Notes: generated by a model from the sequence alone, not told the origin. DNA of 46,172 nucleotides from Bacteroidota bacterium (GCA_023475265.1 JAMCWE010000258.1:1-46172); one strand, 5' to 3'. Numbered from the stretch's first letter, positions 34,901-43,673 are shown. Made by a program: numbers and translations.

Positions 34901-35302
34901 ATGTCTGAATATAAAGATCAAGTGATGTCTGAAGTTCAGGAAGAACTAAAGCCCTGGGAAAAAGCTTTGGAATATGAAAGAAGCATTGCGCCTCTTGTAG
35001 ATATTTATGAGACGGAAGAAGAGTTTGTTTTAACAGCAAACTTGCCGGGAGTATCTAAAGAAGATGTCCATCTTCAGCTTGAAGAAGGAACATTGACTAT
35101 TTTCGGTAAAGTGAATTTTAATGAAGCTTTGAAGAAAAAATATATTTTGCATGAAACATTGTTTGCAAATTATTCAAGAAGCTTTAAGCTTTCTGATAGT
35201 ATTGATGGTTCTAAAATAGATGCAAAATATGTTAATGGTCAGTTAATTGTAAGTCTTCCGAAGCATGATAAAGTAAAACCAAGAACAATAAATATTAATT
35301 AA
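34901..35302 (+). CDS. Second Hsp20/alpha-crystallin small heat shock protein
   Basis: A 133-residue small heat shock protein, divergent from the one at 32386. The domain reads PLVDIYETEEEFVLTANLPG, VSKEDVHLQLEEGTLTIFGK, LFANYSRSFKLSDSID, and YVNGQLIVSLPKHDKVKPRTININ with the C-terminal PRxIxI anchor. RBS AAGGAG precedes ATG by 7-8 nt. It lies behind dnaK with a leaky stem-loop between them. Two different small heat shock proteins flanking dnaK suggests one stress-induced unit. Confidence 0.92.
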   Translation: MSEYKDQVMSEVQEELKPWEKALEYERSIAPLVDIYETEEEFVLTANLPGVSKEDVHLQLEEGTLTIFGKVNFNEALKKKYILHETLFANYSRSFKLSDSIDGSKIDAKYVNGQLIVSLPKHDKVKPRTININ

Positions 35303-35322
35303 AAATTAGTTCAATCTTGATT

Positions 35323-35357
35323 AAGCCTGTCATTATAATGGCGGGCTTTTTGTTTTT
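35323..35357 (+). terminator. Terminator of the heat-shock block
   Basis: AAGCCTGTCAT pairs with ATGGCGGGCTT (11 bp with two G-U pairs) across the loop TATA, followed by TTTGTTTTT. It lies 20 bp after the second hsp20 gene and should end the hsp20-dnaK-hsp20 transcript. Confidence 0.88.
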
Positions 35358-35580
35358 AAACGGATCGAATTCATTATAATTAAGTCTAAAGTTTTCTTGA
35401 ATTAGTTATTCGAAATATATTGCAAAAATTGTGTATAAGTATGCTTTGTATTTTGTTAAACTTCAAGAAGAAATAAATGTCTACAAAATGATTTCTGAAA
35501 AAATAATATTAATCATATAAATCCAAAATTTTAATTATTTTTCACCTCTAAAATTCATTGTATAATTACTAATAAAGTAA

Positions 35581-36675
35581 ATGACACAAACTTCTAAAAA
35601 GCATAGAATTATTTTTATTGATTTGATGAGAGCTTTCGCTGTTCTTCAAATGGTGCAAGGGCATACTGTTGATGTTTTACTTTCTAATAACTACCGGGAT
35701 ATGAATTCTCCTATCTTTAGTTTCTGGTTTTTCATGCGAGGTATGACTGCACCTATTTTCCTTTTTTCTGCCGGAACTGTTTTCACATATTTATTTCGAC
35801 TTGTTGACGAGCCATTTAAAACAAATCCGCGAACTAAAAAAGGGATTAAAAGATTTTTATTACTTCTATTTTTAGGTTATCTATTGCGTTATCCTACTCC
35901 AACCTTAATAAATTTTTCCGGTGTAACACCGGATGAATGGAAAACCTTTTTTGCTATTGATGTCCTTCATTTGATTGGCTTCGGAATTTTCTTCTTGATG
36001 GGATGTATTTATATTGCAGAAAAATTTAAGCTTAATGATTACGTTGTTTTTTCTATTAGCGCTCTTATATTTTTTGGCTTATATCAGCCTTTCTCAGTTA
36101 TCAATTGGCTGAAATATCTTCCGGAATCTTTAGCGGGTTACTTTTATACCGGCAGCGGATCGAACTTTCCGTTATTTCCGTGGGCAGGTTATGTAATTGC
36201 CGGGGGAGTGCTTGGCAGTTATCTAGCTAAACATCCAATGGTTTTTAAATCAATAAAATTCAGCTATAGACTTGCTGCTGCAGGTTTATTTTTTGTTGTT
36301 ATTGCTCTTGTTGGAAATGAAATTGAAAAAGCAATTTATGGTCAAACTAATTTTTGGACTACCAGCCCCAACTTGATCTTTTACAGGTTAGGAATTGTTC
36401 TATTTCTAAATTCAATTGTATCTGTAATTGCTTTAAAGGTTGAAAATATTCCTAGACTTTTTATCCTTGTCGGCAGGAATACTTTATTGATTTATGTTGT
36501 ACATATTACAATTCTATATGGCAGCGCCTGGAATCCTGGCCTTATATCAATCCTGGATAAAAGCTTAAACGTTTGGCCAACAATAGGAACCGCTTTGCTC
36601 ATGTTGACAGCAATGACATTGATGGTTATTATAATTCATAGGTTCAAAATTCAAAATAAACAGATAGAAACTTAA
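35581..36675 (+). CDS. DUF1624-type membrane acyltransferase-like protein
   Basis: A 364-residue polytopic membrane protein with about 9-10 hydrophobic helices. The start RIIFIDLMRAFAVLQMVQGH is the signature of the DUF1624/heparan-alpha-glucosaminide N-acetyltransferase-like family, in which a conserved Asp and His sit in the first helix; a second hallmark is FLFSAGTVFTYL and, further on, FPLFPWAGYVIAGGVLG. The family transfers acyl groups to sugars across the inner membrane in known members, but the substrate here cannot be read from sequence. ATG at 35581 has no clear Shine-Dalgarno sequence. It stands alone between the heat-shock terminator and ruvB. Confidence 0.8.
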   Translation: MTQTSKKHRIIFIDLMRAFAVLQMVQGHTVDVLLSNNYRDMNSPIFSFWFFMRGMTAPIFLFSAGTVFTYLFRLVDEPFKTNPRTKKGIKRFLLLLFLGYLLRYPTPTLINFSGVTPDEWKTFFAIDVLHLIGFGIFFLMGCIYIAEKFKLNDYVVFSISALIFFGLYQPFSVINWLKYLPESLAGYFYTGSGSNFPLFPWAGYVIAGGVLGSYLAKHPMVFKSIKFSYRLAAAGLFFVVIALVGNEIEKAIYGQTNFWTTSPNLIFYRLGIVLFLNSIVSVIALKVENIPRLFILVGRNTLLIYVVHITILYGSAWNPGLISILDKSLNVWPTIGTALLMLTAMTLMVIIIHRFKIQNKQIET

Positions 36676-36786
36676 AGTATATTTTTTAACTGAAATTTAT
36701 TCCATTAAATATTAGTGTTTCTTATCTACATTTAATTTAATTTTAACCGAACAAATTTTTTAATTGAAATAAACAGTAAGAATCAT

Positions 36787-37818
36787 TTGAGAAAATCCTC
36801 ATCTACAGCTCCGGAAATAACTGAAGAAGAAAAACAATTTGAGCAATCGCTACGTCCATTAAGAATTTCTGATTTTCTAGGTCAATCAAAGATTATTGAA
36901 AATCTAAATGTATTTATTTCAGCCGCTACAAAACGCGGTGAAGCTTTAGATCATGTTCTTCTTACAGGACCTCCTGGATTAGGCAAGACAACGTTGGCAT
37001 ATATTATTGCTCATGAAATGGGAGTTAAATTAAAAATAACTTCCGGTCCGGTGCTTGAGAAACCTGGCGATCTAGCTGGTTTGCTTACAACTCTTGAAGA
37101 AAAATCTGTTCTGTTTATAGATGAAATACACAGGCTTAGTCCTGTTGTGGAAGAGTATCTTTATTCTGCTATGGAAGATTACAAGCTTGATATTATGATT
37201 GACAGCGGGCCAAATGCCAGGTCAGTTCAGATCAGTCTTCCAAAATACACTTTAATCGGTGCTACAACCAGAGCCGGTATGTTAACTTCACCTTTAAGAG
37301 ATCGGTTCGGAATCAAATTTAGATTAGATTATTACAACTCGGAAGTGCTTCATAAAATAGTAACTCGTTCAGCTAAAATTCTTAATCAAAAAATTGATGA
37401 AGATGCTGCTTACGAAATTGCCAAACGTTCAAGAGGTACGCCAAGAATTGCTAACAGACTTTTAAGAAGAACACGTGACTTTGCTGATTATGCCGATAAA
37501 AAAATTATAGATTTAGAAGTTGCAAAGAAAGCATTAAATGCACTTGAAGTTGATGAATACGGACTTGATGAAATGGATAAGGAAATAATTCTTGCAATTA
37601 TTGAAAAGTATAAAGGTGGTCCGGTTGGTCTTGGTACACTTGCCGTTGCAGTTAATGAAGATCCCGGAACAATTGAAGAAGTTTACGAACCTTTTCTGAT
37701 TCAACAAGGATTTATTCAAAGAACACCACGCGGAAGAGAAGCAACTGAATTATCTTATAAGAGATTTGGCAAGACAAAATTTGATTTGAAAAATGACACA
37801 CTTTTCAATGAGACGTAA
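36787..37818 (+). CDS. ruvB: Holliday junction branch migration helicase RuvB
   Basis: A 343-residue AAA+ motor of Holliday junction processing. Seen are [12 protein letters not shown], Walker [14 protein letters not shown] (about 60-72), Walker [11 protein letters not shown], sensor 1 [20 protein letters not shown] with the arginine finger, and the C-terminal winged helix with [28 protein letters not shown] at 36787 is the likely start: it gives the normal short RuvB N-terminus, although no strong Shine-Dalgarno precedes it. ruvA and ruvC are not adjacent. Confidence 0.97.
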   Translation: MRKSSSTAPEITEEEKQFEQSLRPLRISDFLGQSKIIENLNVFISAATKRGEALDHVLLTGPPGLGKTTLAYIIAHEMGVKLKITSGPVLEKPGDLAGLLTTLEEKSVLFIDEIHRLSPVVEEYLYSAMEDYKLDIMIDSGPNARSVQISLPKYTLIGATTRAGMLTSPLRDRFGIKFRLDYYNSEVLHKIVTRSAKILNQKIDEDAAYEIAKRSRGTPRIANRLLRRTRDFADYADKKIIDLEVAKKALNALEVDEYGLDEMDKEIILAIIEKYKGGPVGLGTLAVAVNEDPGTIEEVYEPFLIQQGFIQRTPRGREATELSYKRFGKTKFDLKNDTLFNET

Positions 37819-37864
37819 TTATCACTAATTACTATTTTAATTTTTATTATTCAGCTTTTATAAA

Positions 37865-38335
37865 TTAAGAAATATTGCCAAGCATTAAATTCTGCTGTTG
37901 TTTCTTATTGCAGGTAAACAAAATCTTATCGTGAAGATCTTTTGAGTCAAAATATTGTTTAGCAATTAGCGGAACCACTTCCCACATTATATCTTCCTTC
38001 ATAGCAATTGAATATCTGTTCAGTGTAATGCTGTCCTTTTCTAAACAATAATATAGAATCTTCTCCTGTTCGCTATCTAATTTTTTATTTGCAGAGAGAT
38101 CTTGTTCAATCGAAAATTCTTCCCCTAAATCTTCAAGCGAACCGCCGAGTCTTTTAATTTCAGATTCTATTTTATTTATAATTTCAGCTTTCTCATTCGC
38201 ACAATTTAGAAAAGTTTGTTTTATAGAACTGTCTTCTATTTTTTCTTTCGCTGAATTAAATAACGTGTGTTCTTCTCTGCAGAGATTTAATAAATCCTTA
38301 AGCACAGAAATTGTGTATTCTCTTGCATGTTCCAT
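37865..38335 (-). CDS. DUF2383 ferritin-like four-helix protein
   Basis: A 156-residue, all-helical protein matching the PA2169/DUF2383 family: TISVLKDLLNLCREEHTLF, SSIKQTFLNCANEKAEII, ESEIKRLGGSLED, then EKDSITLNRYSIAMKEDIMW. Ferritin-like Glu/His residues occur (EEHTLF, ANEKAEI), but metal binding is not shown for the family. The open frame starts at 38344, but that ATG is part of AAAGGATG; the ATG at 38333-38335 lies 8 nt after AAAGG and is preferred. No operon partner. Confidence 0.8.
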   Translation of the reverse strand: MEHAREYTISVLKDLLNLCREEHTLFNSAKEKIEDSSIKQTFLNCANEKAEIINKIESEIKRLGGSLEDLGEEFSIEQDLSANKKLDSEQEKILYYCLEKDSITLNRYSIAMKEDIMWEVVPLIAKQYFDSKDLHDKILFTCNKKQQQNLMLGNIS

Positions 38336-38744
38336 TTGAATCATCCTTTCTTTTACCGATGAAAAATATTCTCAATTCAACTTTATTCAATATCATTTAC
38401 TTCAGAATAAAACTTATCTTGAAAAATGGTAGCAAGATAAAATTCCCTTCAAACACCTCCTTCATTATTTTTTTAGTTCGACATGAAGTTAATTTTTTGA
38501 TTTATTAATGGAAATGATTACTAACACAATATCAACGGAACTTTATATAGAGTGTATTTTTTACCCAAAGTACGGTGGGAAGATATATTTCCAATAAAAT
38601 AGCAAATTCTATATAACATTATACTCTCTTATCCAGAAAAAATATCTAAATTAAATTTTAACAAAAAGATAATATAAATGATGATTTTTAATATTTGAAG
38701 ATTGATCTATAATTTGCATATTTGACGAACCAATTTAATGCTTT
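38336..38744. other. 409-bp divergent intergenic region upstream of phnD
   Basis: AT-rich DNA holding promoters for the DUF2383 gene (minus) and phnDCE (plus). On the minus strand AAGGAGGT (complement of 38454-38461) is followed 2 nt later by TTG and a 12-codon frame, possibly a leader peptide. No Pho-box-like tandem repeat, riboswitch or terminator could be recognised. Confidence 0.4.
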
Positions 38745-39674
38745 ATGAAATTAGCAAAATACTTCCTTTATCTGTCGCCGATCGTAATATTCATCGTAGC
38801 CATTTCATTTAGACAATTAAACGAAGGCTCTTTAGGCTCATACACTAATCCTATCAGAATCTATTTTACTCCTTCCGTGGACGCAAACAGAATTTCTTTC
38901 AACGCCAAAGCTTTAACAGATTTTTTGCATAAGGAAACCGGATATTATTACATAACAGCGGTACCTGCAAGCTACATTGCTTTGGTTGAAGCTTTCGGAA
39001 CCGGCAAAGTAGAAGTGGCAGCGATAAATACATTTTCTTATTTAATGGCGAATGCTAAATACGGTGCTGAAGCTCGACTTAGAATTGTTCGCGAAGGAAA
39101 CGAAACAACATACAAAGGCCAATTTATTACAAGATATGATTCCGGTATAAATAGCATTAAAGATATTAATGGAAGAACAATGGCTTATGTTGATCCATCA
39201 TCAACTTCCGGTTATATTCTGCCTAAAGCTATGCTTGACAGCATGGGAGTTAAGCCAAGCGAAACTGTATTTGCTATGCGGCATGATAATGTTGTTATTA
39301 TGGTTTATCAAGGTCAAGCCGCTGCCGGTGCTACTTATTATGCCCCGCCTGATTCACAGACCGGTGAAATAATGGATGCCAGAATGAGAGTGCTTAAGCA
39401 ATTTCCTGACGTCGCTAAAAAAGTAAAAATAATCGGATTTACTCAAGACATTCCAAACGATCCTTGGGTGTTTAGAAAAGATATGAAAGAAGAGATGAAA
39501 GAGAAAATTATCAATGCTCTTCTTAAATTTGTTAAAACACCCGAAGGAAAAAAATCTTTATTCGATATTTATGACATCACCGGATTGATTCGAACAAAAG
39601 ACAGCGATTATGATGGACTTCGTAAATTGTTAGAACAACAACATATTAATTTTGAAGATTTAATGAAGAAATAA
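38745..39674 (+). CDS. phnD: Phosphate/phosphite/phosphonate ABC transporter substrate-binding protein
   Basis: A 309-residue PhnD-like periplasmic binding protein. A signal or anchor helix (YFLYLSPIVIFIVAISF) opens it. The PhnD-like core shows PIRIYFTPSVDANR, the ligand-binding segment INTFSYLMANAKYGAEARL, SIKDINGRTMAYVDPSSTSGYILPKAML, and IIGFTQDIPNDPWVFRKDM. These are typical of phosphonate or phosphite binders. It is followed without gap by phnC and phnE. Which oxyanion it binds cannot be decided here because no phosphonate or phosphite catabolic gene is nearby. Confidence 0.88.
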   Translation: MKLAKYFLYLSPIVIFIVAISFRQLNEGSLGSYTNPIRIYFTPSVDANRISFNAKALTDFLHKETGYYYITAVPASYIALVEAFGTGKVEVAAINTFSYLMANAKYGAEARLRIVREGNETTYKGQFITRYDSGINSIKDINGRTMAYVDPSSTSGYILPKAMLDSMGVKPSETVFAMRHDNVVIMVYQGQAAAGATYYAPPDSQTGEIMDARMRVLKQFPDVAKKVKIIGFTQDIPNDPWVFRKDMKEEMKEKIINALLKFVKTPEGKKSLFDIYDITGLIRTKDSDYDGLRKLLEQQHINFEDLMKK

Positions 39675-40436
39675 ATGTTACTAAAAGTTCAAAACTTACA
39701 TAAGATTTATAAAAGCGGAACTCATGCTCTTAAAGGAGTTAGTTTCGAAGTTGAAGAAGGTGAATTCCTTGTCGTTATTGGATTAAGCGGTTCTGGAAAA
39801 TCTACTTTACTCAGATGTATTAATCGTCTGATTGAACCCACTTCTGGAATTATAGAATTTCAAGGCAAAGATATTACTCATATAAAAGGAGAAGAACTTC
39901 GTCAGTCTAAAATGCAAATCGGTATGGTATTCCAGCAGTTCAATTTGATAAAAAGGAAATCAGTTTTATCTAATGTAATAAATGGTAAGCTTGGTTCACT
40001 CGGAACTTTTGAATCTATATTAGAAAAATATTCTGATAAAGTTTACGAAGAAGCTTACAAATGTCTTGACACTGTTGGCATTACCGATAAAGCAAAAATC
40101 AGAGCCGACTCTTTAAGCGGCGGGCAGCAGCAGAGAGTTGCAATTGCACGAAGTTTAATGCAAAATCCGAAATTACTTTTAGCCGATGAACCAGTTGCTT
40201 CACTTGATCCCGCAACTTCAAACTCAGTGATGCAATATTTCGAAAAAATTAATAAAGAACTTGGAACCACTGTAATCTGCAATCTTCATTTTTTAAGTTT
40301 AGTAAGAAGATATGCTTCCCGCGTAATTGCTTTAAGAGCAGGAGAAATAATCTACGAAGGCGCTCCGCGGGATATTGATGAAAATTGGTTCAAAACAATT
40401 TACGGCGAGGAAGCTGAAGAGGTGGAAATAAGATGA
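39675..40436 (+). CDS. phnC: Phosphonate-type ABC transporter ATP-binding protein
   Basis: A 253-residue ABC ATPase. Walker A is VIGLSGSGKSTLLRCINRL (about 35-53), the Q-loop is GMVFQQFNLIKR, the signature LSGGQQQRVAIARSL, and Walker B LLLADEPVASLDP. The long PhnC-type insertion with RKSVLSNVINGKLGSLGTF marks it as the phosphonate subfamily. It starts directly after the phnD stop and overlaps phnE by 4 nt. Confidence 0.92.
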   Translation: MLLKVQNLHKIYKSGTHALKGVSFEVEEGEFLVVIGLSGSGKSTLLRCINRLIEPTSGIIEFQGKDITHIKGEELRQSKMQIGMVFQQFNLIKRKSVLSNVINGKLGSLGTFESILEKYSDKVYEEAYKCLDTVGITDKAKIRADSLSGGQQQRVAIARSLMQNPKLLLADEPVASLDPATSNSVMQYFEKINKELGTTVICNLHFLSLVRRYASRVIALRAGEIIYEGAPRDIDENWFKTIYGEEAEEVEIR

Positions 40437-41509
40437 TAAAAGAACCGGCAATGGAAATCCATCCGCAAAATATTATTGAAGAAAATAAGAAACGCGAACA
40501 CAAGTATAATTTATACAAAGCAATCTTGCTTGATATATTTTTTGTATTCTACAGTATCCTTGTTGTTCAAAGAGCGATATATTATAAATTCTTTTTAGAC
40601 TTAAGAGAACTTCCGTTTTCATGGGGAGAAATAATTATTCTTTTTATAATAAGCATTGTAATTGGTACTTCTTGGGCAATTTCTAGAACTTCACTTTCTT
40701 GTAAGTTATTTGGAATTGCAAAAGAAAACAAAACTACAAAATGGACAGTTGAAATATTTGCCTGGTTCCTTTTTGATATTACATTTATAGCAGGCTGGGT
40801 TGTCACAAAAATTTCTATCGTCGGTTTGTTCAGTACTGAAGGATTACAAGGAGCGGAAAGATTATTCAGCGCACTTTTCCATCCGCAGTTTGGCATTTTT
40901 GACGATGCTTTGTTTGCAATGATAGAAACTATTTATATTGCTTTAATTGCTACACTTATTTCTATTCCGCCAACACTTCTCATCAGCTTTTTTACCGCAA
41001 GAAACTTAATGAAAGAAAATAAAATATCATTTGCTGTTTATTATATCCTCAGAATAATTCTAAATTTTGTCAGATCAATTGAACCATTAATTTGGGCGAT
41101 TATTTTTTCTGTATGGGTTGGAATTGGACCGTTTGCCGGAATGATAGCACTGCTTGTCCACTCGATTGCTTCAAATGCAAAACTTTATTCCGAATCGATT
41201 GAAAGTATTGAAGAAGGACCGGTCGAAGCAATCTCAGCCACCGGTGCAAATAAAGTTCAAATTGTATGGCATGCAGTGGTTCCGCAGATTGTTCTTCCTT
41301 TTCTTTCGTTCACAATTTATCGTTGGGATATCAATGTTAGAATGGCAACGATCATCGGCTTGGTTGGCGGAGGCGGTATCGGCACAATGTTGATGCAATA
41401 TCAAGGCCTTGCTCGCTGGAGAGAAGTCGGTTTGATTGTTCTGATGATTGCATTTGTAGTTTGGGTTATGGATTATATAAGCGCCAAGATTAGAGAAGCG
41501 ATTTATTAA
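40433..41509 (+). CDS. phnE: Phosphonate-type ABC transporter permease
   Basis: A 358-residue inner-membrane permease with an extended N-terminal part. It has about six hydrophobic helices (for example IIILFIISIVIGTSW and LISIPPTLLISFFTARNLM). The conserved cytoplasmic EAA loop reads ESIEEGPVEAISATGANKVQIVWHA, followed by GLVGGGGIGTMLMQYQ, as in PhnE. The start overlaps the phnC stop by 4 nt. It ends 8 bp before the convergent TetR gene. Confidence 0.9.
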   Translation: MIKEPAMEIHPQNIIEENKKREHKYNLYKAILLDIFFVFYSILVVQRAIYYKFFLDLRELPFSWGEIIILFIISIVIGTSWAISRTSLSCKLFGIAKENKTTKWTVEIFAWFLFDITFIAGWVVTKISIVGLFSTEGLQGAERLFSALFHPQFGIFDDALFAMIETIYIALIATLISIPPTLLISFFTARNLMKENKISFAVYYILRIILNFVRSIEPLIWAIIFSVWVGIGPFAGMIALLVHSIASNAKLYSESIESIEEGPVEAISATGANKVQIVWHAVVPQIVLPFLSFTIYRWDINVRMATIIGLVGGGGIGTMLMQYQGLARWREVGLIVLMIAFVVWVMDYISAKIREAIY

Positions 41510-41517
41510 ACCAAAAA

Positions 41518-42084
41518 TTAGTTTAAGAAATTTTCAATATCTTTTAATAAAATATCATTAAAATCTGAGTTCTTTTGTGGTTCGGAAAGAGTTTGAAAAC
41601 GCATACCTAAGCTCAAACCCCAGCTTTTAATTACAAGAAAATTTGGAAGAAGCTGATTAAAATTTTTATTCCCGGATTTAGTTAAAATTGATTTTATAAT
41701 TTCCTCTTCTTCATTAAACAATTTTTTGATAAAATTTAATTCACCATCCAATCCTTTGTCATCAAGAGTTTGAACGAACGCATCGGAAATAAGTTTGTAC
41801 TTTTGAGAAATATTTTCTTTCGATTTGAAATATTCCAGAAAACGTTCTTGCAAAGGAATTTCTTCTTTGACAAAAATAATTTTTACTTCTTCTAAGAACT
41901 GTGAACCTTCGTAATCGAGAACAGAAAAGAAAAGATCTTCTTTCGATTTGAAGTAACCGTAAATAGTAGCTTTCCCAATTCTCAAATCGCGGGCAATTTC
42001 ATTTAATGTAGTTTTATTAACACCATGCTTGTCGAAGCGTTTTACCGCAGCTCTTATGATTTGTAGTTTTCTTTCTTTTTCCAA
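41518..42084 (-). CDS. TetR-family transcriptional regulator
   Basis: A 188-residue regulator with an N-terminal TetR helix-turn-helix: IIRAAVKRFDKHGVNKTTLNEIA followed by RIGKATIYGYFKSKEDLFFSVL (about residues 9-53). The C-terminal ligand domain is divergent, so the effector is unknown. The start is a TTG at 42084, with no nearby ATG and only weak upstream purines. It converges on phnE and its own promoter region contains element B, so it is not clear that it controls the transporter; its target is probably itself or a distant gene. Confidence 0.88.
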   Translation of the reverse strand: MEKERKLQIIRAAVKRFDKHGVNKTTLNEIARDLRIGKATIYGYFKSKEDLFFSVLDYEGSQFLEEVKIIFVKEEIPLQERFLEYFKSKENISQKYKLISDAFVQTLDDKGLDGELNFIKKLFNEEEEIIKSILTKSGNKNFNQLLPNFLVIKSWGLSLGMRFQTLSEPQKNSDFNDILLKDIENFLN

Positions 42085-42164
42085 TTTGTAAATCCAAAAT
42101 TTTCTTTGGGAAAGATAGTAATTATAAAATTGTTATGGAAAGGAAATATAATATTGCGTATAAA

Positions 42165-42232
42165 GGAATAAGGGTAAATAGGTATAGGAGTAAAAAATTA
42201 GATAGAACTTTATACATCTATACTTTATATGG
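42165..42232. repeat. Inverted pair of 8-bp arrays, element B
   Basis: Left units GGAATAAG, GGTAAATA and GGTATAGG run at 8-bp steps from 42165. Right units CTTTATAC, ATCTATAC and TTTATATG run at 8-bp steps from 42208. The right arm is an imperfect reverse complement of the left. It shares its design with element A and part of its sequence (TAAGGGTAAA) with element C. Confidence 0.55.
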
Positions 42233-42346
42233 TCTGTAAGCTTAAGTCAAAAAATAATCCATTTATATTTTTATGTTGACATTCCAAAGTATTTTTGATA
42301 ACTATGTGCTGCATATTTAACAACTTAATTGAAAGGGGTTAGTTAA

Positions 42347-42397
42347 ATGGTGAATCACTTAAAAATTACTTGCTGCAAAAACAAATTCAGTGTTTAA
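42347..42397 (+). CDS. Possible 16-residue leader peptide
   Basis: ATG at 42347 is preceded by AAAGGGG with about 8 nt spacing and reads MVNHLKITCCKNKFSV before TAA. It lies 170 bp upstream of the 42568 gene. The good ribosome binding site is the only support; a chance match is possible. Confidence 0.2.
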   Translation: MVNHLKITCCKNKFSV

Positions 42398-42567
42398 AGA
42401 ACTAATTGCAAGCCACCAATGAAAACGCTGCATACCGTCATGCATGATTATTTATTTTAAGGGGCAATTGGTTCTGGAACATTCGACCGTCTGATTATCA
42501 TTTCCGACTTAATAAGATTTTTTTCTAATTAATTTATTTCTATTAACCTTAAAGAAGAGAGAGATTT

Positions 42568-43065
42568 ATGATTAAGAATCTTGTTTCATTCAGCCTAACC
42601 GAAGAAGAATCAGCAGCAGTAAAAAACGCCGGTTCTATATTGGATACAATCTTAAAGCCAAAGTTAATTTCACTTACCGATGAACTGCGCAAGTCAACGC
42701 TTAAGATGGGAGATAAGAATGTACCATTTGTAAGCAAATCACTCGAATATGCAGATAAGAATACCAATTTAGTCCCAGCATTCTTAAATGTACAGGAATT
42801 ACGAGTTGACTTTAATGCGGTAGTTGCACTTTCTGAAATATATAATGTATTATATCCAATTGTAAGCCTAATAAGTGATACAATGATGGAAAGCGGCAGC
42901 GAAGCATATTCGGCAGCATTATTATTTTATGAAACAGCAAAGCTTGCAGCAAAGATGAATGTACCAGGTGCAAAGGAAATCGTAGATGACCTTAGCAAGA
43001 GGTTTAAAGGCCAGGGTAATTTCGGGAATGGTTCGGCAGATAATCCGCCGGCAAATCCACAATAG
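42568..43065 (+). CDS. Helical protein of unknown function with LxKMGDKxxxFVxKxLEYA motif
   Basis: A 165-residue protein without signal peptide or membrane helix, probably cytoplasmic. The middle carries LRKSTLKMGDKNVPFVSKSLEYADKN (about residues 40-65), a pattern I recall from uncharacterised proteins of Bacteroidota and Ignavibacteria, followed by a helix pair and a Gly/Asn/Pro-rich tail. The ATG follows AAGAGAGAGA. A good terminator lies 15 bp after the stop, so it is a single-gene unit. Like the 3030 protein it is short, helical, alone in its unit and set in repeat-rich DNA. No function is assigned. Confidence 0.75.
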   Translation: MIKNLVSFSLTEEESAAVKNAGSILDTILKPKLISLTDELRKSTLKMGDKNVPFVSKSLEYADKNTNLVPAFLNVQELRVDFNAVVALSEIYNVLYPIVSLISDTMMESGSEAYSAALLFYETAKLAAKMNVPGAKEIVDDLSKRFKGQGNFGNGSADNPPANPQ

Positions 43066-43080
43066 TTAAGTATTGAAGAC

Positions 43081-43112
43081 ACCCAATGACTCTAAGGCGT
43101 TGGGTTTTTTTA
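43081..43112 (+). terminator. Rho-independent terminator after the 42568 gene
   Basis: ACCCAATG pairs with CGTTGGGT (8 bp, one G-U) around a 9-nt loop and is followed by TTTTTTTAA. Confidence 0.9.
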
Positions 43113-43673
43113 ATTGCTTTCGGATATATGTAAGTTAAGTATTTTCTGGGCTGTCATGCTTGTCCGGCTCTGACGGAGTCCGTACCATGACAGAATATGG
43201 TTTCAAGGAATATAGCTATTCAGCCACGGAGTGGTCAGTGACTGCCAAGGGAATTTATTATATGAGTTAAAAGCATAATGCAATTAAGTGGTTTTGAAAT
43301 AGCATATAACAAATTTTCTAAATTGATATATGCACGGAAGTGCGGCTTTTAACATCCTCAGATAATGCAATTATCATCTGAGGATAATATAATTAACAAA
43401 ATGTGTGATAGCATGGACATATTTTCTGATATGATTTATGCCCAGCAGTGAATACAATTATGAAATTAAGTGCGTTCTCGCACAAAAAAGAGTAAAGGAT
43501 ATATGTTCTGAACTCCTGCAATTATGTTCGGAACTCCAGAACCGGAGATAATATGTGCGTGCTGAACAAATAAGGATAGTACTAATAACTAAAAGCCCAT
43601 GAAACATTAAAAGACGAAATAAGCTTATTAAAATTAAAATCGATATTCAATTTCATAAACTAAAGGAGATAAT
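43113..43673. other. Hairpin-rich intergenic region
   Basis: Gene-free DNA containing a nested hairpin at 43151-43193 (CTGTCATG/CATGACAG enclosing CGGCTC/GAGTCCG), CCAC-GGA-GTGG at 43224-43234, GCAC-GGAA-GTGC at 43332-43343, ATCCTCAGAT/ATCTGAGGAT at 43354-43385, and GTGCG-TTCT-CGCAC near 43470-43483. None has a T run. It could be a structured RNA, a cluster of small palindromic repeats, or the leader of the 43674 gene. Confidence 0.5.
43505..43534. promoter_or_regulatory. Two GTTCNGAAC sites 21 bp apart
   Basis: GTTCTGAAC (43505-43513) and GTTCGGAAC (43526-43534) are each short palindromes, in near-identical context, exactly 21 bp apart, 140 bp upstream of the beta-barrel gene. They could bind a dimeric regulator on one face of the helix. 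Confidence 0.35.

Larger units (their letters stand above)
42085..42567. other. 483-bp divergent region with element B and a small ORF
   Basis: Between the TetR gene and the 42568 gene lie inverted 8-bp element B (42165-42232), a short frame with a good ribosome binding site (42347-42397), and AT-rich sequence. No terminator or recognised regulatory site was found in the remaining part. Confidence 0.5.

Noticed and set aside
38311-38508. 65-residue plus-strand frame over the DUF2383 start
   Set aside because: Overlaps the start of the minus-strand gene, has no ribosome binding site and no recognisable protein features.
40582-40896. 104-residue minus-strand frame inside phnE
   Set aside because: Shadow of a well-supported membrane gene in the other strand.
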